Part shown: one piece after another, positions 54,280 to 61,558 of the stretch
Layout: the number at the start of each line of letters is the position of its first letter
Position numbering within the stretch: position 1 is the stretch's first letter
NCBI RefSeq assembly: GCF_028069725.1
Contig: NZ_JANEWG010000014.1
Span: 31,015 to 95,014 of the forward strand
Source of the DNA: Citrobacter sp. Awk 4
GTDB lineage: Bacteria; Pseudomonadota; Gammaproteobacteria; Enterobacterales; Enterobacteriaceae
Length of the DNA: 64,000 bases
Reading direction: 5' to 3'
Position numbers and translations under genes: made by a program
Notes under the pieces: model-generated
What the model saw: the letters and a program-made list of their open reading frames with translations, nothing else
Told to the model about the DNA's origin: nothing
Databases searched by the model: none

Positions 54280-55182
54280 ATGGCTTATCAATCGCAAGAC
54301 ATTATCCGTCGTTCCGCGACTAACGGTTTCACCCCCGCGCCTCAGGCGCGGGACCATCAGGAAGAGGTGGCGAAGCTTATTGACGTCACCACCTGTATCG
54401 GCTGCAAAGCCTGTCAGGTGGCCTGTTCTGAGTGGAACGATATTCGTGATGAAATCGGTAGCAACGTCGGGGTGTATGACAACCCGGCGGATTTAACCGC
54501 TAAATCCTGGACGGTGATGCGCTTCTCGGAAGTCGAGCAGGACGACAAACTGGAATGGCTGATCCGCAAAGACGGCTGTATGCACTGTGCCGACCCAGGC
54601 TGCCTGAAAGCGTGCCCGGCGGAAGGCGCAATCATTCAGTACGCCAACGGCATCGTCGACTTCCAGTCTGAGCAGTGTATCGGCTGCGGTTACTGCATTG
54701 CTGGCTGTCCGTTCGACGTGCCGCGACTGAACCCGGAAGACAATCGCGTCTACAAATGTACGCTGTGTGTTGACCGTGTGAACGTCGGGCAAGAACCGGC
54801 CTGCGTGAAAACATGTCCGACGGGTGCGATTCATTTTGGCACCAAAGAAGATATGAAAACGCTGGCAGGCGAACGCGTGGCAGAACTGAAAACGCGTGGC
54901 TACGACAATGCGGGTCTGTACGATCCGGCGGGCGTTGGCGGTACGCACGTGATGTACGTGCTGCACCATGCCGACAAGCCGAATCTGTATCACGGTCTGC
55001 CGGAAAACCCGGAAATAAGCGCGACCGTGAAATTCTGGAAAGGCATCTGGAAACCTCTCGCAGCGGTCGGCTTTGCCGCGACCTTTGCAGCCAGTATCTT
55101 CCACTACGTTGGCGTAGGTCCGAACCGTACGGAAGAGGAAGACGACAATCTGCACGAAGAGAATGACGAGGTGCGCAAATGA
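54280..55182 (+). CDS. fdoH: Formate dehydrogenase-O iron-sulfur subunit
   Basis: Electron-transfer subunit with four 4Fe-4S clusters, 300 residues (E. coli length). Cys groups visible: [35 protein letters not shown] and [14 protein letters not shown] single span near residue 260-280 ([20 protein letters not shown]) anchors it to the membrane with the rest in the periplasm. Last codons overlap fdoI by four bases. Confidence 0.98.
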   Translation: MAYQSQDIIRRSATNGFTPAPQARDHQEEVAKLIDVTTCIGCKACQVACSEWNDIRDEIGSNVGVYDNPADLTAKSWTVMRFSEVEQDDKLEWLIRKDGCMHCADPGCLKACPAEGAIIQYANGIVDFQSEQCIGCGYCIAGCPFDVPRLNPEDNRVYKCTLCVDRVNVGQEPACVKTCPTGAIHFGTKEDMKTLAGERVAELKTRGYDNAGLYDPAGVGGTHVMYVLHHADKPNLYHGLPENPEISATVKFWKGIWKPLAAVGFAATFAASIFHYVGVGPNRTEEEDDNLHEENDEVRK

Positions 55183-55814
55183 AACGACGTGACACCATCG
55201 TGCGCTACTCCGCGCCGGAACGTATCAACCACTGGGTCACCGCCTTCTGCTTCATTCTGGCGGCGGTGAGCGGGCTGGGGTTCTTCTTCCCCTCCTTCAA
55301 CTGGCTGATGCAGATCATGGGCACTCCACAACTGGCGCGAATTCTGCACCCGTTTGTTGGCGTGATTATGTTTGCCTCGTTCATCATCATGTTTTTCCGT
55401 TACTGGCACCACAATCTAATCAATCGGGATGATATCTTTTGGGCGAAGAATATTCGTAAGATCGTCGTCAACGAGGAAGTAGGTGACACCGGACGATATA
55501 ACTTCGGTCAGAAATGCGTTTTCTGGGCGGCGATTATCTTCCTGGTGCTGTTGCTGGTGAGCGGTGTGATCATCTGGCGGCCGTATTTTGCGCCTGCTTT
55601 CTCAATCCCGGTGATCCGATTCGCGTTAATGCTGCATTCATTTGCCGCAGTGGCGTTAATTGTGGTTATCATGGTGCATATTTACGCCGCCCTTTGGGTG
55701 AAAGGCACCATTACCGCGATGGTGGAAGGATGGGTAACCAAATCGTGGGCGAAGAAACATCACCCGCGCTGGTACCGTGAAGTTCGCCAGAAACAGGAAA
55801 AGTCATCTGAATGA
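55179..55814 (+). CDS. fdoI: Formate dehydrogenase-O cytochrome b556 subunit
   Basis: Membrane di-haem b subunit and quinone site, 211 residues (E. coli length). Four spans; haem ligands are expected from His in [17 protein letters not shown] near residue 18, HPFVGVIMF near 57, and the [20 protein letters not shown] block near 155. ATGA overlap with both fdoH and fdhE. Confidence 0.98.
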   Translation: MKRRDTIVRYSAPERINHWVTAFCFILAAVSGLGFFFPSFNWLMQIMGTPQLARILHPFVGVIMFASFIIMFFRYWHHNLINRDDIFWAKNIRKIVVNEEVGDTGRYNFGQKCVFWAAIIFLVLLLVSGVIIWRPYFAPAFSIPVIRFALMLHSFAAVALIVVIMVHIYAALWVKGTITAMVEGWVTKSWAKKHHPRWYREVRQKQEKSSE

Positions 55815-56740
55815 GTATTCGCATAATCCCGCAAGATGAGCTGGGTTCGAGCGAAAAACGCACGGCGGATATGATTCCGCCGTTGTTATTCCCCAGACTC
55901 AAAAATGTATATAACCGCCGCGCTGAACGTCTGCGCGAGCTGGCCGAGAATAACCCACTGGGCGATTACCTGCGCTTTGCCGCGCTGATCGCGCATGCCC
56001 AGGAAGTGGTGCTGTACGATCATCCGCTAGAGATAGATCTCACCGCACGCATCAAAGAGGCAAATGAGCAGGGCAAACCCCCGCTGGATATTCACGTGTT
56101 GCCGCGTGATAAACACTGGCAGAAACTCCTGCTTTCACTGATTGCCGAGCTGAAACCCGAAATGAGCGGCCCGGCACTTGCGGTGATTGAGAATCTGGAG
56201 AAAGCGTCCTCTCAGGAACTGGAAATGATGGCCAGCGCGCTGTTTGCCTCTGACTTCTCGTTAGTGAGCAGCGATAAAGCGCCGTTTATCTGGGCCGCGT
56301 TGTCGCTCTACTGGGCGCAGATGGCGAGCCTGATTCCGGGAAAAGCCCGTGCAGAATACGGCGAGCAACGCCAGTTCTGCCCAGTGTGCGGCTCAATGCC
56401 CGTCTCCAGCGTGGTGCAAATTGGCACCACTCAGGGGCTGCGTTACCTGCACTGCAACCTGTGCGAAACCGAGTGGCACGTGGTGCGCGTGAAATGCAGC
56501 AACTGCGAACAGAGCCGCGATTTGCACTACTGGTCGCTTGATAACGAGCAGTCTGCGATTAAAGCGGAAAGCTGCGGTGACTGCGGCACTTACCTGAAAA
56601 TTCTCTATCAGGAAAAAGACCCGAAAGTAGAAGCCGTTGCCGACGACCTCGCCTCACTGATCCTGGACGCACGTATGGAGCAAGAGGGCTTTGCCCGCAG
56701 TTCCATCAACCCGTTCCTGTTCCCAGGGGAAGGGGAGTAA
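55811..56740 (+). CDS. fdhE: Formate dehydrogenase accessory protein FdhE
   Basis: Cytoplasmic factor needed for maturation of membrane-bound formate dehydrogenases; interacts with the catalytic subunits. The 309 residues equal E. coli FdhE; the cysteine-rich segments [31 protein letters not shown] and [13 protein letters not shown] (residues ~195-270) bind iron as rubredoxin-like sites. Translationally coupled to fdoI. Confidence 0.97.
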   Translation: MSIRIIPQDELGSSEKRTADMIPPLLFPRLKNVYNRRAERLRELAENNPLGDYLRFAALIAHAQEVVLYDHPLEIDLTARIKEANEQGKPPLDIHVLPRDKHWQKLLLSLIAELKPEMSGPALAVIENLEKASSQELEMMASALFASDFSLVSSDKAPFIWAALSLYWAQMASLIPGKARAEYGEQRQFCPVCGSMPVSSVVQIGTTQGLRYLHCNLCETEWHVVRVKCSNCEQSRDLHYWSLDNEQSAIKAESCGDCGTYLKILYQEKDPKVEAVADDLASLILDARMEQEGFARSSINPFLFPGEGE

Positions 56741-56756
56741 GTTCCCTTGTATTGCC

Positions 56757-56774
56757 GGGCGGCGTTAGTCGCCC
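56757..56774. terminator. Small hairpin after fdhE
   Basis: A GGGCG/CGCCC stem, REP-like remnant (TTGCCGGGCGGCG), between convergent fdhE and the toxin gene. No T-run, so it is only a weak terminator candidate. Confidence 0.45.
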
Positions 56775-56777
56775 GAG

Positions 56778-57152
56778 TTACAATTCATAGGGCGTCACAA
56801 CGCCAGGTATTCCCGCAAAATCCTTCGTATTACGTGTGACCAGTTCAAGACGGTGAATTTGCGCAGTCGCCAGAATGATCGCATCCGGAAGCTTCATCGC
56901 ATACTCCTGACGCAAAGCAACGCTTCGCTCAGCGATCTCCTGCGAAACACCAATGATGTTAAATGCGCTCATCGCAACCCGTGTGCGATGTTCCTGATTG
57001 TATTTCCTGGCACCAACCAGCACTTCCATCCAGGTGATGAGGCTTATCGCGTTCTGAGGCGGCCATGCGTCCAGCGCTTGCTTTGCTTCCCCTCGCCCGC
57101 TGAACAAATCGATTAAAATATTGGTGTCAAAAAGTGCCGAGCCTTTAGCCAT
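56778..57152 (-). CDS. VapC-like PIN-domain toxin
   Basis: A 124-residue PIN-domain ribonuclease. Acidic residues of the site are readable in ALFDTNILIDLFS (Asp), WMEVLVGA (Glu) and KLPDAIILATAQ (Asp), with VTRNTKDFAGIPG closing the fold. Start is the ATG at 57152 inside the antitoxin stop (TAATG), with GAGGAG in the antitoxin end; the GTG two codons before is less likely. Paired with a ribbon-helix-helix protein, so a type II toxin-antitoxin module; VapC ribonucleases cleave tRNA or rRNA, target here unknown. Confidence 0.88.
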   Translation of the reverse strand: MAKGSALFDTNILIDLFSGRGEAKQALDAWPPQNAISLITWMEVLVGARKYNQEHRTRVAMSAFNIIGVSQEIAERSVALRQEYAMKLPDAIILATAQIHRLELVTRNTKDFAGIPGVVTPYEL

Positions 57153-57400
57153 TACCACTCCTCGCGCAGCTTGCGCTGGTATTCAACGCCATCTTCTTCG
57201 CAGCCTTGCCACAGGCCGAGTGCGTTAGAAATCGTAGTTTCTGCCTGATCTTGTCTTTCCAGATACTGTTCGACCGCTTCCCGCAACAGTTCCGCGCGAG
57301 GAAGATTGCGCTGCACCTTGAGGTCATCCAGCCGTTTAATCACTTCATCTGATAAATCGAGTAAAATTCTGCCCATATCCAGTCCAATCATTATGCTCAT
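57152..57400 (-). CDS. Ribbon-helix-helix antitoxin
   Basis: An 82-residue partner of the PIN toxin. [20 protein letters not shown] then [17 protein letters not shown] give a ribbon-helix-helix DNA-binding domain at residues 11-50; the C-terminal half ([20 protein letters not shown]) is expected to wrap the toxin. Start 57400, with an internal Met at codon 9 as a possible alternative. An ATATA-N7-TATAT inverted repeat lies just before the start, a likely autorepression site. Confidence 0.82.
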   Translation of the reverse strand: MSIMIGLDMGRILLDLSDEVIKRLDDLKVQRNLPRAELLREAVEQYLERQDQAETTISNALGLWQGCEEDGVEYQRKLREEW

Positions 57401-57600
57401 ATATATTTCCAGTATATCATTGTAGATTAAGGTATGAGCAATTTACACCCGAGATATTTTTAAAAATAGAGTGTTTGTGGGGGTATTTTCACTTTTGCGA
57501 GCACCTTTCCAGAATTCGTATTTCCCTGCCTCCCCTATTCCCATCCGCCAAAAGCAAGCGTATAAAACTGTACATCTATACAGCAAAAAGGGATTTCACC

Positions 57601-58521
57601 ATGACACTGGAAAAAGGCATTTCTGAGCAAGTTGCAGCGTTTATCGCAGCGGGTCGCCCCTCTTCACGTCAACAGAGTATTGATGAACGGAGGGCGGGTT
57701 ACATCGCCAGTACCGTTCTGGCAGGTGAGACGGAATCACGCGTCCATATCCAAACTGTCGAACGGGAAGGAATGTTGTTTCGCGTCTATTCACCGCTTCG
57801 TGGCCCCGCGATTCTGCCCACGGTGATCTACTACCACGGCGGCTGTTTTGTTAGCGGTGGGTTTGCCACTCATGACAAACAGCTGCGCCAGTTGGCGTTC
57901 TATGGTGAATGTCGGGTGATCGCTGTTCAGTATCGATTAGCGCCTGAGCACACTTTTCCCGCAGCCCATGATGACGCTCTAAAAGGCGCAGATCTTGTCT
58001 GGCGACATGCCGAACTGTTTGGCGTGGATAAGCAACGCATCACGCTTGCAGGCGATAGCGCGGGTGGGCATCTGGCGTTGGTGACGGCATTGCGGCTCAA
58101 AGCGGCAGGTGAGTGGCAACCTGCACAGCTTATCCTGATTTACCCCATGCTCGACGCAACGGCTTACTGTGAAAGCTATACCCGCAATGGACTGGATTAC
58201 ATCATCACCCGCGATACGCTGCTGAGCGGTTATGAGATGTACCTGTCGGGCATCGATCGCCGCCATCCGGAAGCCAGCCCACTGTGGCGAGATGATTTCA
58301 TTGGCCTGCCGCCTGTTCATATCATTACCGCAGAATTCGACCCGCTATGCGACGAAGGGGAAGCACTTTATCAGAAAATGACAGAGCAAGGCGTCAACTG
58401 CACTGCACAACGCTGGTCCGGCGTGATACATGGTTTTTTCCAGTTGGCTGGAGTGAGTCGATCTGCACGAGAGCTGATGGGAGATATAGCCTGGCGCTGT
58501 GCCGCACCAGGCCGGGAATAG
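57601..58521 (+). CDS. Alpha/beta hydrolase (hormone-sensitive lipase family esterase)
   Basis: A 306-residue esterase-type alpha/beta hydrolase resembling Aes. Oxyanion-hole motif VIYYHGGCFVSGG near residue 78, nucleophile elbow LAGDSAGGHLALV near 152, acid in ITAEFDPLCDEG near 246, and His in WSGVIHGFFQ near 276. The usual HGGG is HGGC here. Start ATG 57601 follows AAGGGA; the longer frame from 57475 has no homology. Probably acts on short-chain acyl esters. Not found here in K-12, where yiiG and yiiE lie. Confidence 0.88.
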   Translation: MTLEKGISEQVAAFIAAGRPSSRQQSIDERRAGYIASTVLAGETESRVHIQTVEREGMLFRVYSPLRGPAILPTVIYYHGGCFVSGGFATHDKQLRQLAFYGECRVIAVQYRLAPEHTFPAAHDDALKGADLVWRHAELFGVDKQRITLAGDSAGGHLALVTALRLKAAGEWQPAQLILIYPMLDATAYCESYTRNGLDYIITRDTLLSGYEMYLSGIDRRHPEASPLWRDDFIGLPPVHIITAEFDPLCDEGEALYQKMTEQGVNCTAQRWSGVIHGFFQLAGVSRSARELMGDIAWRCAAPGRE

Positions 58522-58532
58522 CAGAAAAGTGT

Positions 58533-59522
58533 TTACTCTTCCTCATTACCGCCCTCTTCATAGGCGCCAAACGGCTTCGCGGGTAGCACAATGTAGGTGC
58601 CTTCAAACACCGCACCCGGCACGTCATCACCAAAGAGTTCAACCTGCATCTGGACGCGCGCTTTGCGGCCTCTTGCCAGACGATCCAGATCGCCGCTCAA
58701 TGAGCCTAAATCAGCGACGGCGCTCGGCTTGCCGCTGATGGGCTTGCTATAGCGAATATGGGCATCAGCAAGAATAATCGTGCCGCCAAGATGGCGTTCG
58801 CGCAGCATTAACCAGATAAATCCCCACCCCGTCAGCGTTGCCAGAGAGAAAAGGCTTCCGGCAAATAAGGTGTGATGCGGGTTCTGGTTACCCATTTCAG
58901 GCATGGTGGTAATAAATTTTTGCCCGGTGTATTGCTGAATACGCACCCCCATTTTCTCACTCAAAGGGATGTGCTCATACCAGGCGCGCTGAAGCTGTCC
59001 GCACCAGTCGCCGCGATGCAGAATGTCATCCAGTGTGGCAACAGGTTTAATCATTAAAAAGTGTCGAACCGGTGTGGTTTGCGGCGTGGTAATTTCGCCC
59101 TGATTCACAAAACCCAGTTTGGCGAAAAATTCGACCGCGTCTTCACGGGCGCTACAGGTAACGCGCTTGACCCCTTCCTGGCGCGCGACGGATTCCAGGG
59201 TCATCGCCATCAATGTTCCCAGCCCCTTCTCCTGCACCGCAGGATCAACGGCCATAAAGCGGATAGAAGCTTCGTTGTCGGCATTGATATATAACCTGCC
59301 AACAGCGACCAGATTCCCCTCTTCGTCGACGACCATCTGATGATGCGCCATGGCATCCCAGGCATCGCGTTCGGAGCCTTTTGGCTGATGCAGGGGCTTA
59401 CGCAACATTTCCCAGCGAAACTGATAGTAACGCTCTAATTCCTCTTCTGTTTGCGGTACTCGAAGGTGATACATAGCTGTACTCTCTCTTGTTACCCGCG
59501 GCCACACCGGAAGCTGGTTCAT
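58533..59522 (-). CDS. fabY: Acyltransferase/thioesterase-fold protein FabY (YiiD)
   Basis: Two-domain protein of 329 residues, the E. coli YiiD length: an N-terminal GNAT domain ([20 protein letters not shown], then [17 protein letters not shown] for acetyl-CoA, residues ~60-120) and a C-terminal hotdog thioesterase-like domain ([20 protein letters not shown] near 210). In E. coli it is reported to start fatty acid synthesis when FabH is missing. Last gene of yihX-yihY-dtd-fabY; its start overlaps the dtd stop. Confidence 0.94.
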   Translation of the reverse strand: MNQLPVWPRVTRESTAMYHLRVPQTEEELERYYQFRWEMLRKPLHQPKGSERDAWDAMAHHQMVVDEEGNLVAVGRLYINADNEASIRFMAVDPAVQEKGLGTLMAMTLESVARQEGVKRVTCSAREDAVEFFAKLGFVNQGEITTPQTTPVRHFLMIKPVATLDDILHRGDWCGQLQRAWYEHIPLSEKMGVRIQQYTGQKFITTMPEMGNQNPHHTLFAGSLFSLATLTGWGFIWLMLRERHLGGTIILADAHIRYSKPISGKPSAVADLGSLSGDLDRLARGRKARVQMQVELFGDDVPGAVFEGTYIVLPAKPFGAYEEGGNEEE

Positions 59523-59956
59523 ACCTGTAACCAGAACGTCACGGGGCCATCATTAACCAGCGAAACCTGCATATCGGCAGCGAAACGCCCGGTTTGTGTG
59601 TTCATTTCCTGTTGGCGGCAACGCTCAACAAAATACTCATACAGCGCTTCTGCATGATCCGGCGCGGCTCCCTTCGAAAAACCTGGACGCATGCCGCGTT
59701 CGGTATCGGCTGCCAGCGTAAATTGTGAAACCACCAGCACGCTGCCCCCTGCCTGCTGCACGTTCAGGTTCATTTTGCCTTCGGCATCGCTAAAAATTCG
59801 ATAACCCAATACACGTTCGCACAAGCGATTCGCTTTCTGTTCGTCATCATCCTTTTCGACACCCAATAACACTAAAAGTCCTGGGCCAATTTCACCCGTC
59901 ACCTCTCCCTCCACGGTGACGCTGGCACGGGTTACGCGCTGAATTAATGCAATCAT
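59519..59956 (-). CDS. dtd: D-aminoacyl-tRNA deacylase
   Basis: Removes D-amino acids (and glycine from tRNA-Ala) attached in error to tRNA. The 145 residues equal E. coli Dtd: [20 protein letters not shown], the SQFTLAAD motif near residue 77 and [11 protein letters not shown] at the end with the cis Gly-Pro chiral selector. ATG 59956 is chosen; a 32-codon upstream extension overlaps yihY and is rejected. Overlaps yihY and fabY by four bases each. Confidence 0.97.
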   Translation of the reverse strand: MIALIQRVTRASVTVEGEVTGEIGPGLLVLLGVEKDDDEQKANRLCERVLGYRIFSDAEGKMNLNVQQAGGSVLVVSQFTLAADTERGMRPGFSKGAAPDHAEALYEYFVERCRQQEMNTQTGRFAADMQVSLVNDGPVTFWLQV

Positions 59957-60825
59957 GGTTGGTCTGCTTCTTCTTGTTCTGCGGCTAGTTTGAGTTTGCG
60001 GTATTCCCCGAGAGTGACAGTTATTTCTGCACCAAGCAAGACGATACACCACGTCCAGTAAACCCAGACAAACAAAATTGGGATCACCGCCAATACGCCG
60101 TAAATAAGCTGATATGACGGGAACATGGTGATATAGAGCGCAAATCCTTTCTTCCCCGACTCAAACAGTATGGCGGCGACAAACGCCCCGACTATCGCAT
60201 CCCGGTTTGGAACACGCGTGGTGGGGACAACGCTGTACAACAACCAGAATGAGATCCAGGAAAGCAAAAGTGGAAAAATGCGCAGCACATCATCAATCAC
60301 GCTATTGAGTTCACTGGCCCAGCGAAGGGAGAGTAGATATGAGCTGATCGCCAGGCTGGCGCCTGCCAGCAGCGGACCCAGCGTCAGGATCATCCAGTAC
60401 ACAGCAAAAGAGTAAACTTTTGGGCGCGTACGCTTGCTGCGCCAGATGGCATTCAACGCACTATCAATAGCATACATCAGCAACAACGCCGTCACGATCA
60501 GCCCGCAGGCTCCCACCACCGTCATCTTGTTGGAGTTGGCGACAAACTGTTCGATATAACGCTGAATAACATCCCCTGTCGCAGGGAGAAAATTGGAGAA
60601 GATAAAGTGACGCAGTTGAAGACTCACGTCAGAAAACATGGGAAATGCAGCGAAAAGGGCAAAAACAACAGCAATGAAGGGCACTAATGAGAGCAATGAG
60701 ACGTAGGCAAGATTACCGGCCAGGGTCGTCATATTGTCCTCATCAATGCGCTGCCACAATAACTTAAGCCAGGCCCATATTGGACGCGTATGATGCCTGG
60801 CTTTTTGATGAACGTTTTTTAGCAT
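59953..60825 (-). CDS. yihY: YihY/BrkB-family membrane protein
   Basis: Inner-membrane protein of the YihY/virulence-factor BrkB (UPF0761) family, 290 residues (E. coli length), function unknown. About six spans; [20 protein letters not shown] near residue 36 and [18 protein letters not shown] near 118 are the family signatures. Acidic, glutamate-rich C-terminal tail in the cytoplasm. Overlaps yihX by seven and dtd by four bases. Confidence 0.95.
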   Translation of the reverse strand: MLKNVHQKARHHTRPIWAWLKLLWQRIDEDNMTTLAGNLAYVSLLSLVPFIAVVFALFAAFPMFSDVSLQLRHFIFSNFLPATGDVIQRYIEQFVANSNKMTVVGACGLIVTALLLMYAIDSALNAIWRSKRTRPKVYSFAVYWMILTLGPLLAGASLAISSYLLSLRWASELNSVIDDVLRIFPLLLSWISFWLLYSVVPTTRVPNRDAIVGAFVAAILFESGKKGFALYITMFPSYQLIYGVLAVIPILFVWVYWTWCIVLLGAEITVTLGEYRKLKLAAEQEEADQP

Positions 60826-61418
60826 AACAACTTCGCGAAATAGTCTGGGATGGTTGTTTTGTCGGTCACCCTGATGCTGGTGATCCCTAACTGGTTAGCC
60901 CCTTCTATATTATCGCTGTTGTCATCAAAAAAGACGGCGTCATCCGCAGAAAAACCTTCTGTCTGCAGGACATGCTGGTAAATACGCGCTTCCGGTTTAC
61001 GCATCCCCAGTTCCTGGGAAAGATAAATACGGTCGGCAGACTGGCGAACTTCCGGGTATTCGTCCGGCCAGAAGGTGGTATGTAATCTGTTGGTGTTAGA
61101 TAGAACGACAACGCGATGCCCTTGCTCACGCAGCTTTTGCATAATGCCAATAACGTCCGGGCGAATGCCGACGAAAACGGCCTGCCAGCCATGAGAAAAT
61201 TGTTCGTAACTCAGCGGCAGCGCCATTTCATGACAAACAGCCTCGGCGAAAGCCTCGTCGGTTATTTCACCCCGTTCATGCTGGCGAAAAGCCTCTCCCA
61301 TCGTAAAACTGTGCTTCAACGAAGCCAGCGGGACACGGCTCAGATCGCTCCAGGTGCCTAGCACGCGGTTGAAGTCGATATCGACAATCACATTACCTAA
61401 GTCAAAGATATAGAGCAT
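60819..61418 (-). CDS. yihX: Alpha-D-glucose-1-phosphate phosphatase YihX
   Basis: HAD-superfamily phosphatase of 199 residues, the E. coli length. Motif [14 protein letters not shown] with the nucleophile Asp6, motif [13 protein letters not shown] near 108, the Lys in [13 protein letters not shown] near 145, and motif [15 protein letters not shown] near 168. It frees glucose from glucose-1-phosphate in the cytoplasm. First gene of the operon; AAGGAGAAG before the ATG. Confidence 0.96.
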   Translation of the reverse strand: MLYIFDLGNVIVDIDFNRVLGTWSDLSRVPLASLKHSFTMGEAFRQHERGEITDEAFAEAVCHEMALPLSYEQFSHGWQAVFVGIRPDVIGIMQKLREQGHRVVVLSNTNRLHTTFWPDEYPEVRQSADRIYLSQELGMRKPEARIYQHVLQTEGFSADDAVFFDDNSDNIEGANQLGITSIRVTDKTTIPDYFAKLLC

Positions 61419-61513
61419 GTTCTTCTCCTTGCTAGCCGTGGATGAATAACTGTAGCGGGAAAGGAGAGGTTTGACTATGTGTCACATCGTGAAACCGATA
61501 ACGGTCATATCTG

Positions 61514-61540
61514 AAAAAGGCGATGCTATGCATCGCCTTG
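61514..61540 (-). terminator. Terminator of the autotransporter gene
   Basis: On the minus strand AAGGCGATG-CATAG-CATCGCCTT followed by TTTC, 19 bases past the stop codon. Confidence 0.85.
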
Positions 61541-61558
61541 TTTCCCCTGGTGTCGCAT

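Noticed and set aside
53494..54357. 287-codon open frame antisense to fdoG
   Set aside because: Shadow of fdoG, low-complexity Arg-rich product, no ribosome site.
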